The translations under genes and the position numbers were made by a program. Of a stretch of DNA of 53,260 nucleotides, positions 44,153 through 51,990 are shown piece after piece. Origin of the DNA: Saprospiraceae bacterium (GTDB taxonomy: Bacteria; Bacteroidota; Bacteroidia; Chitinophagales; Saprospiraceae); contig JADLHA010000004.1 of the NCBI GenBank assembly GCA_020848995.1, positions 1-53,260 of the forward strand, in the 5' to 3' direction. The notes under the pieces were generated by a model, which saw only the letters and a program-made list of their open reading frames with translations, ran no database searches and was not told where the DNA came from. Each line of letters opens with the position of its first letter. Within the stretch, counting starts at the first letter, position 1.

Positions 44153-44218
44153 CTAAGCTAAGCCGTTTTTCGAGCAATTTTACTGATCTTTGTCAGCCAA
44201 AACCCTGATCCTTGTCAA
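44153..44218. promoter_or_regulatory. Tandem FNR/FixK-like boxes between CBS and sensor kinase genes
   Basis: Two near-identical sites, CTGA-TCTTTG-TCAG (44183-44196) and CTGA-TCCTTG-TCAA (44205-44218), have their centres 22 bases apart, two helical turns. For the CBS gene, TAGCTTAG on the minus strand (44160-44153) is a one-mismatch -7 element whose centre is 33 bases from the first box. The second box covers the apparent TTG start of the kinase gene (44212), suggesting direct feedback on its expression. Confidence 0.5.
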
Positions 44219-45534
44219 TTCCGGAGCATCCTGCATTTTTTGACGTTCAGTTCCAGAACAGCAGCTTTTTCAGGTCGATTTTTGAGACGGCCATAGACGG
44301 CATCATCATCATCGACAGCTCGGGGCGCATCCAGATGATCAACGCCAGTGCGGAAGCACTGTTTGGCTACCGCGACGGAGAGCTGATCGGCACAAACGTG
44401 AGCGGGCTGATGCCAGAACCGCATAAACACCAGCACGACGGCTACATCCGGAACTACCTGGCGACCGGAGCCAAGAAGGTCATTGGCATAGGAAGGGAAG
44501 TTCTGGGGCTCCGCAAAGACGGGAGTCTGTTTCCCATACGCCTTGCGGTAAGCAATTTTAACCTCGATGGGCAATCCTTTTTTACGGGGGTAGTTCACGA
44601 CCTCTCGGCGCAAAAAGAGGCCGAACGCAATCTTTGGTACCTCAACAAGAACCTGGAAAAGATGGTCGATTCCAGGACGGGGCAACTCCGGGAAAGCCTC
44701 AATCAGCTCAACGCCATCAACCGCAATCTGGAGTTTGAAATACAGCAACGCGCCATCGCCGAGGATAAACTCAAAGAGCGCGAACAGGAGTTAGTAGATG
44801 CCGTGGAACGGGAACGCAGCCTTCACCTGCTCAAATCGCGTTTCATCTCTGTGGCCTCCCACGAGTTTCGCACCCCTCTGGCCAACATCTTGAGCTCCCT
44901 GAGCCTGATTGACCGCTACTACGCCGACGAACACATCGATAAGCGCAATAAGCACATACAGAAAATTAAAAATAACATACACTACCTCAACGGCATCCTC
45001 AATGAATTCCTGAGCCTTACACGCATCGAGGAAGGCCAGTTCACCTTGAAAGTTGAACCCTTTTCCCTCCGGGAATTCATCCGAGAGCTCGTGGAAGATT
45101 TCAATTACCTCAAAAAGTCTGGCCAGAGTCTGCATTTCGAAGTGGAAGACCCCGAAGGAACCTACCTGATCAGCACCGACAAAACCTGCGTGCGGCACAT
45201 TCTGAGCAATCTCATTTCCAACGCCATCAAGTACAGCGGCGATCAGGCCGACATCCGCGTTCAACTCAGTCTCGCCAACGAACGCTTTGTGATCGACGTC
45301 GTCGACAATGGAATTGGCATCCCGGAAGAGGAACAAAAATTTATCTTCGATATCTTCTACAGGGCCTCCAATGTGCTCAATATCCAGGGCACCGGACTTG
45401 GCCTGAACATCGTTCGAAAATACCTCGACGTCATCTCAGGCACCCTCGTATTCAAATCGCGCGAAAACGAAGGAACCCATTTGCGCATCAAACTTCCAGA
45501 GCATGTTGAAAAAAGCCAAGGTCCTCATCATTGA
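44212..45534 (+). CDS. FixL-like PAS sensor histidine kinase (predicted heme oxygen sensor)
   Basis: A 440-residue soluble kinase without membrane segments. The PAS domain (about 18-135) matches FixL closely: His75 sits where FixL has the proximal heme ligand (BjFixL His200) and Arg95, exactly 20 residues later as in FixL (Arg220), sits in GIGR, followed by RKDGSLFP. A coiled coil (138-205) leads to the H-box with His217 in SHEFRTP, N-box Asn337, DNGIGIP (365-371) and GTGLGL (393-398). The start must be TTG 44212, because a stop lies just upstream and the next Met is inside the PAS domain. It overlaps the regulator gene by 32 bases. Confidence 0.85.
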   Translation: MSIPEHPAFFDVQFQNSSFFRSIFETAIDGIIIIDSSGRIQMINASAEALFGYRDGELIGTNVSGLMPEPHKHQHDGYIRNYLATGAKKVIGIGREVLGLRKDGSLFPIRLAVSNFNLDGQSFFTGVVHDLSAQKEAERNLWYLNKNLEKMVDSRTGQLRESLNQLNAINRNLEFEIQQRAIAEDKLKEREQELVDAVERERSLHLLKSRFISVASHEFRTPLANILSSLSLIDRYYADEHIDKRNKHIQKIKNNIHYLNGILNEFLSLTRIEEGQFTLKVEPFSLREFIRELVEDFNYLKKSGQSLHFEVEDPEGTYLISTDKTCVRHILSNLISNAIKYSGDQADIRVQLSLANERFVIDVVDNGIGIPEEEQKFIFDIFYRASNVLNIQGTGLGLNIVRKYLDVISGTLVFKSRENEGTHLRIKLPEHVEKSQGPHH

Positions 45535-46549
45535 GGACAACGCAGAAATGCGGGAAAACATCCACGAAATTCTCGAATTGTCCAATTACGAAGTGTATGC
45601 CGCGGCAGATGGGCTCCAGGGAGTGCAAGCTGCACGACAGCACCGGCCGGATCTCATTCTATGCGACATCATGATGCCTAACCTCGACGGATTCGGCGTT
45701 TTGAAAATTCTGAGTCAGGACGAACAACTTCGGACGACGCCTTTCATTTTTCTCACGGCAAAAGCCGAGAAAGAGGATTTTCGAAAAGGAATGAACCTGG
45801 GGGCCGAAGACTACCTCGTCAAACCATTCGACGACGCCGACCTCCTTCACATCATAGGCAACAAACTTTCCAAATACGAAGAACTGTCGAAGACCAAAGC
45901 TACCCGCGCTCTTGCCGGCATTCTGCCCTTTGATACGCTCTACACCTTCCCAAAAGTTCAGGCGCTGATCGAGTCATCAGAAGTCAGGGAGTATGGTAAA
46001 AAAAGCAAACTTTGGGTGAGTCGTGAAAAGGTCAACCATTTGTATTTTCTGGAAACGGGCCTCCTGAAAGAAGGAATTGAAACCGTGGGCGGAAAAGAAT
46101 TCATTTTTCAATTTTATTCCGGCCCGGGGCTAGTGGGCGTTCAACACCTCTTCCAGGCAACGTATCACAGTTTTTGCGAGGTCCTAGAACCTTCGGCAGT
46201 TCGCGCCCTGCCGAGAAAACAACTCGAAGACATCATCCTCCGGGAAAATCTCTGGACTTCCTTTCAGCACCATTACGCATCCCTGTGTCAGGAACACCTC
46301 TCCCGGCTTGCCATCAACTCCTTTGGCAACGTGCGCGAGAAAGTAGCTTACCACCTGTATTTGCTGTCGGGCAACCTCAAACAGGATACCCTTCACCTGA
46401 GCCGTGAAGACCTGGCCGCCTTTTGTGGCATTGCCAAAGAAACCCTTATCCGCAACCTGACGGAACTCAAAGAGGACAAAGTCATCCAGGTAGACAACGA
46501 GGGCATCCACATTCTGAATTTACCTAAGCTTCAGACGCTCTTTGTCTGA
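45503..46549 (+). CDS. Response regulator with CRP/FNR-type effector (FixJ-FixK-like fusion)
   Basis: A 348-residue protein. The receiver (1-122) has Glu11, Asp12, the phosphorylation site Asp55, Thr85 and Lys107. A cNMP-binding-like beta-roll follows (about 145-245). It lacks an obvious N-terminal Cys set for an iron-sulfur cluster, so the signal probably comes by phosphorylation. The winged helix is at about 278-340; its recognition helix KETLIRNL keeps Glu313 and Arg317, equivalent to FNR Glu209 and Arg213, which read TGA half-sites. It is coupled to the FixL-like kinase and is the likely binder of the nearby TGA-N6-TCA boxes. Confidence 0.88.
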   Translation: MLKKAKVLIIEDNAEMRENIHEILELSNYEVYAAADGLQGVQAARQHRPDLILCDIMMPNLDGFGVLKILSQDEQLRTTPFIFLTAKAEKEDFRKGMNLGAEDYLVKPFDDADLLHIIGNKLSKYEELSKTKATRALAGILPFDTLYTFPKVQALIESSEVREYGKKSKLWVSREKVNHLYFLETGLLKEGIETVGGKEFIFQFYSGPGLVGVQHLFQATYHSFCEVLEPSAVRALPRKQLEDIILRENLWTSFQHHYASLCQEHLSRLAINSFGNVREKVAYHLYLLSGNLKQDTLHLSREDLAAFCGIAKETLIRNLTELKEDKVIQVDNEGIHILNLPKLQTLFV

Positions 46550-46593
46550 AGATCATTTACGTCGTCCGGAAATGATAACCCGCAAAAATTGTG

Positions 46594-46601
46594 TACTTTT
46601 G
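46594..46601 (+). promoter_or_regulatory. Promoter -7 element TACTTTTG
   Basis: Exact TAnnTTTG match, 182 bases upstream of the broken T9SS gene. The gap 46550-46783 holds no other feature. Whether it still drives transcription is unknown. Confidence 0.3.
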
Positions 46602-46783
46602 AAACTACCGAATCCAAGCCCGCACAATGAATGGCTGATGTGTGCAAGTCGCCCCGTAACAGATGTTGCTGCCACCTGGAAACCAGGCAGCAACAGACCC
46701 TCGACCTCCAATTCTGGCTCTTCCTCTGCCCCAAAAGGAGGTTCTTTATGAATGATCTTGTTGTCTGCTAATCTTCTGAATCC

Positions 46784-47909
46784 ATGAATACAATCGTTTG
46801 TGCTCTTGCCGCATTTCTTTTGTCGCTGGGTCTGCTTTTGGAAATCAAATCGACGTGATCAACCCCAATGACATCGAATTGTTCTCCCAAATGAAACTGA
46901 CACCAGGCAACACCTTAACTCAAGGCCTGCCGGCATCCGTAATCCTTGACTTTTTGAATGCGGGCAACAACACTTTTTACGGAACGTACTCAATCGATTT
47001 ATAAGACCTCGACGGCGAATGGGTGGAAAATATAGCTCAAATTACAGAGACCAAGGGACTTCCCGCCGGCTACCACTATTTGTCCCCTTTCTTGACTTTT
47101 ACCAAGGCCGCAGTAGAGCCTGATGCTGGGACGTATTTGCTGGCAGCAACCTTTCGCCCCAATGGTGACGACTGGGCCCTGAACGGATCGACAAAATTTC
47201 AAAATCCGGTTTACGTAACGGTTCAGCTTCCCGATATCTTTCCAGACATTTATGAATCCAACAACACTGCTGCACAAGCATACCCCCTTCCCATTACGTT
47301 CACCGGAAACAAGGCTCACCGGAAGAACCAGGGGGCCAACTGCCATGTCGGGGATGATTTCAATAATTACCGCCTCTCACTGCCTTCCGCTTCAATTACT
47401 CAATCACCGCACGTCTTCAGGACTCTTACAACAGCAACGATGGCAAAGAATACACCCTCAATGCGTAGTTGACCTATTCGCATAACGGTTCTTCCTGGTC
47501 TGACTCATACGACGATGTCTTGTCTCAGCCCATCAACGTATTGAATGGAGGCAACTTGTACTTTTTTGTCTCGCCCTTTTTTCTTGGAAATACCGGTACG
47601 TATGCGCTAGAAATCAACATCAGCCGGTCGACAACCAAAGTCGTTGAACATTCCGGTATGGAGAACCGAATCGTTGTGTACCCCAATCCCGCTGGCGAGT
47701 ATGTTGAGGTGGATTTGGGCGAAACTGCCTGCGAAATCGGATCACTGGAATTGGTCAACGCAGAGGGAAATCTTTTGCTTGCGATGAAAGCTGCTGAGAT
47801 ACAGAATTCCATACGGATACCGCTGCATGACTTGCCAGCAGGTGTTTACTTCATTTGCCTCCACTGCGATCGCGGCCCCATCACTCAAAAATTCATACAC
47901 AAACCATGA
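46784..47909 (+). pseudogene. Broken gene for a secreted CARDB/PPC-type protein with T9SS type A sorting domain
   Basis: Pieces of one gene can be followed through two frames. A signal peptide starts at ATG 46784. A frameshift at about 46835-46850 leads into an Ig/CARDB-like part. An in-frame TAA stops it at 47002-47004; the same frame then continues to a pre-peptidase C-terminal (PPC) domain (YESNNTAAQAYPLP). A second frameshift near 47390-47415 splits that domain, and an in-frame TAG follows at 47466-47468. The last part ends in a type A T9SS domain (VVYPNPAGEYVEV ... GVYFICLHC). At least four lesions make assembly error unlikely. Confidence 0.8.
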
Positions 47910-48217
47910 AGAGAGGAATGCTGTTTTTAGTATGTCTGTTTGTCGCCTGCACTTGCAAGACCCGCCAAACCATGGAGCTGCTCGACCACCGCGGCATTAG
48001 CCCGAATGAAGCCTTTTTAACAGTGAGCTACGAAACATATTCCAAACCGAAAAGCGCTCCCTCCCCCGGGGAACTGCTTGCGTTGATCTCAGACAAGCAC
48101 CCACTGACTGAATTGTGCGATTGTGGAAACAGACAAGCATTCCAGGATGCAACCAAGCAACTTAACAAACTCATAGACAACAAAAGCCTCCGGACAATAT
48201 GCAGGGTGCTGAAATAG
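47906..48217 (+). CDS. Small putative lipoprotein
   Basis: A 103-residue protein whose ATG overlaps the stop of the broken gene (ATGA). The N-terminus MKRGMLFLVCLFVACTCK resembles a lipoprotein signal with Cys after FVA; the lipobox is imperfect (Phe at -3). The mature part has three further Cys residues (CDC and a late C) and no recognised domain. It was probably the second gene of the operon with the former T9SS protein. Confidence 0.55.
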   Translation: MKRGMLFLVCLFVACTCKTRQTMELLDHRGISPNEAFLTVSYETYSKPKSAPSPGELLALISDKHPLTELCDCGNRQAFQDATKQLNKLIDNKSLRTICRVLK

Positions 48218-48575
48218 GGGAACGAATTCCCTCCACCTCATTGGGAGACCTGCCGGCTGGCGCGCCGGAACAAGCATCCGCAAACGAGAAACCGTGCGAC
48301 AAACATTAAATTGATAGCAAGCACTCCGTTCACCCCAGCCTCTCCCCAGGAAGCCCTTGCCGGCCAGACGATCAGGGCAAAGAGTGGAACGGCATCTTGC
48401 TCCAGCACGGCGGCAAATAAAGTATATGCCATTTCTTTTGGCAGCAACCGCGAAATGACGGCTTTTAAAATAATGATCTCACATCATATCAATGATTGCC
48501 TGGTTGATCAACTTCGGCAATTGCAACCGGAGATTATTGATAAGTTCTGTTGCAACTATATTGGTGAAATAGTAT
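48218..48575. other. Gene-poor region with possible remnants
   Basis: Two weak frames are seen: minus 48238-48447 (69 codons, two hydrophobic stretches, Arg-rich end) and plus 48453-48589 (44 codons). Neither has a start context or family I know. A GC-rich palindromic stretch lies at 48249-48270. I consider the region degenerate sequence next to a transposase gene. Confidence 0.35.
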
Positions 48576-49337
48576 TCATGGTTTCCTAGAATTTAACCGG
48601 TCTACAAACCAATTCGCCGGATTATTATGGATATAATCAGATATGGCGTGAAATGAATGATCGTTCCGGATAATGTGTTCATAATAATTGCGTTGCCATA
48701 ATTTTCCATTAAATGGTTCCCAACCAAAATTTTTGACACCCCGGATATATTCATTTGTAGTCATTGTTTTGAACCATTGTACCACACGCTGTAGGGGCGA
48801 ACCTGCGTGTTCGCCCAATAAATTATCGTGTTCACCCAAACCCGTGTGTTCACCCAAACCCGTGTGTTCGTCTAAACCCGCGTGTTCGCCAAAATCCGCG
48901 TGTTCGCCTAAACCCGCGTGTTCGCCAAAACCCGCGTGTTCGCCAAAATCCGCGTGTTCGCCAAAACCCGCGTGTTCGCCAAAATCCGCGTGTTTGCCAA
49001 AATCCGCGTGTTTGCCCGTTGGGGAATCGGGGCAGACACGCAGGTCTGCCCCTACCGGGATGGTACCGGTATTTTCAATAATGCAATGGAAATGGTTGGG
49101 CATCACAATCATTTCATGGCATTGAATGTCCTTAAATTTATTTTCCAATTCGCAATACCATTTTTCAACCATTTCACCTGCGGCGTTCAATATCATTTGA
49201 CCGTTTTCAATATAACCAAATAAACAAACCCTGTTCTGCACGCAAATCGTAATAAAATACAACCCAGGCTGTGAATAATCATAACCGTGTAATCGTATGG
49301 AACGGCGGTGATGTTTCCGGGGATTGTATTTATCCAT
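48576..49337 (-). CDS. REP-associated tyrosine transposase (RAYT / Y1 family) with internal repeat insertion
   Basis: A 253-residue single-strand DNA transposase. The N-terminal half has GLYFITICVQNR and the HUH motif in MPNHFHCII (metal-binding His-x-His). The C-terminal half has VVQWFKTMTTNEY, whose Tyr is the likely nucleophile, then YYEHIIRNDHSFHAISDYIHNNPANW. Between them about 80 residues are encoded by two REP-like hairpins and an 18-bp tandem array (GEHADF/GEHAGF hexapeptides). The frame is intact through the insertion. Without it the protein would be about 175 residues, normal for RAYTs. Confidence 0.88.
   Translation of the reverse strand: MDKYNPRKHHRRSIRLHGYDYSQPGLYFITICVQNRVCLFGYIENGQMILNAAGEMVEKWYCELENKFKDIQCHEMIVMPNHFHCIIENTGTIPVGADLRVCPDSPTGKHADFGKHADFGEHAGFGEHADFGEHAGFGEHAGLGEHADFGEHAGLDEHTGLGEHTGLGEHDNLLGEHAGSPLQRVVQWFKTMTTNEYIRGVKNFGWEPFNGKLWQRNYYEHIIRNDHSFHAISDYIHNNPANWFVDRLNSRKP
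48795..48816 (+). repeat. REP-like hairpin inside the transposase gene (left)
   Basis: GGGCGAAC, loop CTGCGT, GTTCGCCC: a perfect 8-bp stem with a 6-base loop, preceded by GTAG. The same loop and flank occur, inverted, in the right hairpin at 49029-49052. Confidence 0.85.
48827..49006 (+). repeat. 18-bp tandem array, 10 full units
   Basis: Ten contiguous units of consensus CGTGTTCGCCAAAAYCCG run from 48827 to 49006 with a partial eleventh. Each unit is the right arm of the REP-like hairpin (CGTGTTCGCC) plus a short spacer. On the minus strand each encodes one hexapeptide (G-E-H-A-D/G-F/L), so expansion keeps the frame. Confidence 0.92.
49029..49052 (-). repeat. REP-like hairpin inside the transposase gene (right, inverted)
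   Basis: GGGGCAGAC, loop ACGCAG, GTCTGCCCC: a perfect 9-bp stem with a 6-base loop. Read on the minus strand the loop is CTGCGT and the flank GTAG, as in the left hairpin, so the two form an inverted pair around the 18-bp array. Confidence 0.85.
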
Positions 49338-49919
49338 TATTCGGCGTCTGGTTATCCAATACCCTAACCAGCGGATAACCCAAACGCTGCATGGAGGGTA
49401 CAGGAACGTGCTGCAGCAAAAGTTCTCTCATTGGTTTCATTCTGGCGGGATTTTGGGCTTTCAGGATTTACTCACGGGTCTATTCCTTGGATGTTAAAGG
49501 TATTCGTGATTCCTTTCAAGAATTTAAGGAAACCGAAGAAGTCTACGCGTTTGGTCTATACTTTCCATAAAACGCTGAGTTTCCATGGCGTTGGGACTCT
49601 TGACATGGAATGGTCTTGCTTTTGCTATGGGTCAGCCCCCATTCGCAAAAGTTTGCAAAACTTGTACAAATTTACACAACTGAGCTGGGTCTATTTCAAG
49701 CAAAGGGGGTAAGGCAACAATCAGGATCCAAACAAGAGCGCGCCAAATCAGCTAAAACCCAACAAAAAAAAGCATTTAGAAAAAATCGGAAAACAAATTA
49801 CTTTCCGATACAAAAAGTATAGTACCCTTGTGTATCAAGGCTTTAAGCCGATTGGGCAACAAATAGGCAACAAAGTTGAATGAAACAAGGGAAAACTGGT
49901 AACAAAATAGTGCTTCTGA
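49338..49919. other. Gene-free boundary region
   Basis: A 582-base stretch with no convincing gene; the longest plus frame (49431-49712) has no family resemblance. The composition becomes AT-richer from about 49690, with A-runs and the tandem words GGCAACAAAT-AGGCAACAAA at 49855-49874. It probably contains the edge of the island that follows, but no att site can be demonstrated. Confidence 0.45.
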
Positions 49920-50414
49920 TTAAAAGTCGTTGACTGTTTGGTACAGTCCTTTTCGATTCGACTTTGCAAATATATTGATTTGCTGAAAATCTGCTAACGC
50001 TTCACAATAATACCTGCTGTAAGGCTTTGCAAAGCCCTCCTTAATCATCAATTCATTTAAGCATGTACCATCAGGAAGAAACACATAAGCCAGTGTACGG
50101 CCAAAAGAATCAATGCTGTGAGGCTTTTCAAGTTGGATCGTAACAGACGTTCCAACTGGTGCAATTGAGTTCAGAAAATCTTTTGACTTCTTACCCAACA
50201 ATAACAGAAGCTGGCCGGGTAAGTGTGATTCTCTTTCATCCTGTTGCAGCTTTTTAGACCTTCTTATTTCAGGTGCATCAATGCCCAGGAAACGAATTTC
50301 TTCTTCCTGTTTGTTGAAAGGGTTCGCAACAAACAAGCCATCCCCATCAACCACTTTAGTGATTTTGAGGTGTGTTTTGATTATTGCTTGTCTGTATGCT
50401 TTGAATTGCACCAT
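49920..50414 (-). CDS. Thermonuclease (SNase-like) family protein
   Basis: A 164-residue nuclease-fold protein. The core has VVDGDGLFV (first strand, metal Asp), IRFLGIDAPEI (Arg and Asp of the active site), a strand with DSFGRTLAYVFL (active-site Arg) and LNELMIKEGFAKPY. No signal peptide is visible, unlike many secreted SNases, so it may act inside the cell. It lies at the start of the AT-richer island. Codon use is more AT-rich than in the chromosomal part. Confidence 0.9.
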   Translation of the reverse strand: MVQFKAYRQAIIKTHLKITKVVDGDGLFVANPFNKQEEEIRFLGIDAPEIRRSKKLQQDERESHLPGQLLLLLGKKSKDFLNSIAPVGTSVTIQLEKPHSIDSFGRTLAYVFLPDGTCLNELMIKEGFAKPYSRYYCEALADFQQINIFAKSNRKGLYQTVNDF

Positions 50415-50505
50415 TTTGCACTGCGTAAACTGCTGTATATCAATGTAATAGAATGTAAATTTGCTAAAGATATTTGAATTTTCAAACTCTTAAAAAAATA
50501 GCAAA

Positions 50506-51312
50506 ATGGCAAGACAAACTGGTCTCGTTCGTTACTCCGGCACAATGGGCGGTGTACGACATTTCAAAATCAAAGGACTGCAAGGCGACTTCGCAGGACT
50601 TGTAGGCGGTCCCAATGGTGACCAAATCTTAACTGCTCCCGAATTTGAACGTACTCGTGAAAACATGAACGAGTTCGGAGGCTGTGCAACAGCCGGTAAA
50701 TCTGTTCGGGTTGCCCTCTCACAAATCATTAAGCAAATGAGTGACCCTCAAATGACAGGTCGCCTAACTGCGATAATGAAAAAAATCAATCTGGAAGATC
50801 AGACTGAAGCAAGGGGTTACCGTGCAATTCTGATTTCGCAGCAAAGCCAGTACCTGAACGGATTTGCGTTTGACAAAAACGTGAGCTTGGAAGGTGTGTT
50901 TGTTGCTCCGTTCACTCTGTCCCACACTCCAGGTCGTGACAGCGGTACTTTAACCGTTCCAGCTTTCAACCCTGCAAACTTGGTGAATGCTCCTGCTGGT
51001 GCTACTCATTTTCGCCTAATCCATGCTCTGGCTTGTGTATCGGATTTTGCGTACAATGACACTACCGGAGTTTACGAACCGATTGATGCAGCCAATAATG
51101 AACTTTCAGACGTTCAGTATTCCGGCTACATTGATTTGTTCTCACCCGTTGCAACGTCAACTGTTGTAACTGCTACCCTGCCGGGTTCTCCAACCCTTAC
51201 GGCTGATGCAAGTGTGTTGCAGTGTATCGGAATCGAGTTCTATCAGCAAGTTGGTTCCAACTATTACCTGTTCAACTCAGGTAATGCGTTGAAGATTCAG
51301 GAGATTTTCTAA
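50506..51312 (+). CDS. Conserved Bacteroidota protein of unknown function (268 aa)
   Basis: It starts MARQTGLVRYSGTMGGVRHFK, followed by FERTRENMNEFGGCATAGKSVR and a helical part. The second half is beta-rich with VPAFNPANLVNAPAGATHFRLIHA and ends in IEFYQQVGSNYYLFNSGNALK. I recall similar proteins as small families in Bacteroidota genomes, often near mobile genes; their function is not known to me. There is no signal peptide, and a good terminator follows. The regular beta-strand pattern and N-terminal basic arm would also fit a virion or surface-lattice protein, which is speculation. Confidence 0.8.
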   Translation: MARQTGLVRYSGTMGGVRHFKIKGLQGDFAGLVGGPNGDQILTAPEFERTRENMNEFGGCATAGKSVRVALSQIIKQMSDPQMTGRLTAIMKKINLEDQTEARGYRAILISQQSQYLNGFAFDKNVSLEGVFVAPFTLSHTPGRDSGTLTVPAFNPANLVNAPAGATHFRLIHALACVSDFAYNDTTGVYEPIDAANNELSDVQYSGYIDLFSPVATSTVVTATLPGSPTLTADASVLQCIGIEFYQQVGSNYYLFNSGNALKIQEIF

Positions 51313-51335
51313 GGATTGAATTATTTGCTCCATTG

Positions 51336-51364
51336 AAAAAGCCTCGGTTCATCCGGGGCTTTTT
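51336..51364 (+). terminator. Intrinsic terminator
   Basis: AAAAAGCCTCGG (51336-51347), loop TTCAT, CCGGGGCTTTTT (51353-51364): a 12-bp stem with one G-U pair and a T-run, 24 bases after the stop of the 268-residue gene. Confidence 0.88.
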
Positions 51365-51462
51365 TGTTGGCATAGTTGCCAGTATTTTTACGCTAAGAGG
51401 CGAATCATCTTGCCTTCTTCCTTGCTTCATGGTTGGGATAAAGGCGAAACAGGCGGAAGCGA

Positions 51463-51888
51463 TTAACGCCTCCGCATGAACTTGTAAAACACTGCCCTTT
51501 TTGCATCAGCTATAAGAAGCAAATTTTGCTTGTATAGCTTTTCAAGCTGCTGCAACTTTTGAAGGTCGGAAACCATTTTTTGCTCCTTTGGTTCGTTGCC
51601 GATTGCCTGGGCTGCTGCCTCTGCAAAAATCTTTCTAAAATCATTGATGCGTAAAAATGGAATGACTGAGCCGCACAAGTGAGGGTGAAAGGCTTTAGAC
51701 TGCCATAAACCGAAACAAAGCCAATAGTAACGCTTCATTTCTTCTTCGCTTTCGCATAACATTACAAAACAGTTGGCGGTTGGTTGCTCCAGAGGCTTAC
51801 CACTATTTAAGCCTTTGCAGAGAATGAAAAATGAGTGCTGCGAAACTTCATTTTTGGGGCTGTACGTTTGAATTTTTGCTGACTGCAT
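51463..51888 (-). CDS. Conserved hypothetical protein, DUF6943-like
   Basis: A 141-residue soluble protein with HSFFILCKGLNSGKPLEQPTANCFVMLCESEEE, YYWLCFGLWQSKAFHPHLCGSVIPFLRI and a C-terminal coiled helix LQQLEKLYKQNLLLIADAKRAVFY. I recall this pattern as the Bacteroidota family DUF6943, common in conjugative elements and islands; the number is from memory. Function unknown. It faces away from the structured element at 51991-52110. Confidence 0.75.
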   Translation of the reverse strand: MQSAKIQTYSPKNEVSQHSFFILCKGLNSGKPLEQPTANCFVMLCESEEEMKRYYWLCFGLWQSKAFHPHLCGSVIPFLRINDFRKIFAEAAAQAIGNEPKEQKMVSDLQKLQQLEKLYKQNLLLIADAKRAVFYKFMRRR

Positions 51889-51990
51889 ACACGTAGGGAT
51901 TTAAAATTTTGCTCCGCTACGCTTCGCACACATTTTTAAAAGAAAACAGAAAAAAAACCGGAAAAAAAAGAAAAAAGAAAGCCTCTTGAC

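Noticed and set aside
46784-47909. Reading the broken T9SS gene as programmed frameshifting or stop-codon recoding
   Set aside because: Four separate lesions of both kinds without slippery sites or structures are better explained by decay.
48827-49006. Regular short repeats, possible CRISPR array
   Set aside because: The units are 18 bp and contiguous without unique spacers, lie inside a transposase frame, and no cas gene is near.
49431-49712. 93-codon plus frame before the island
   Set aside because: No recognisable motif, odd composition, and no start context.
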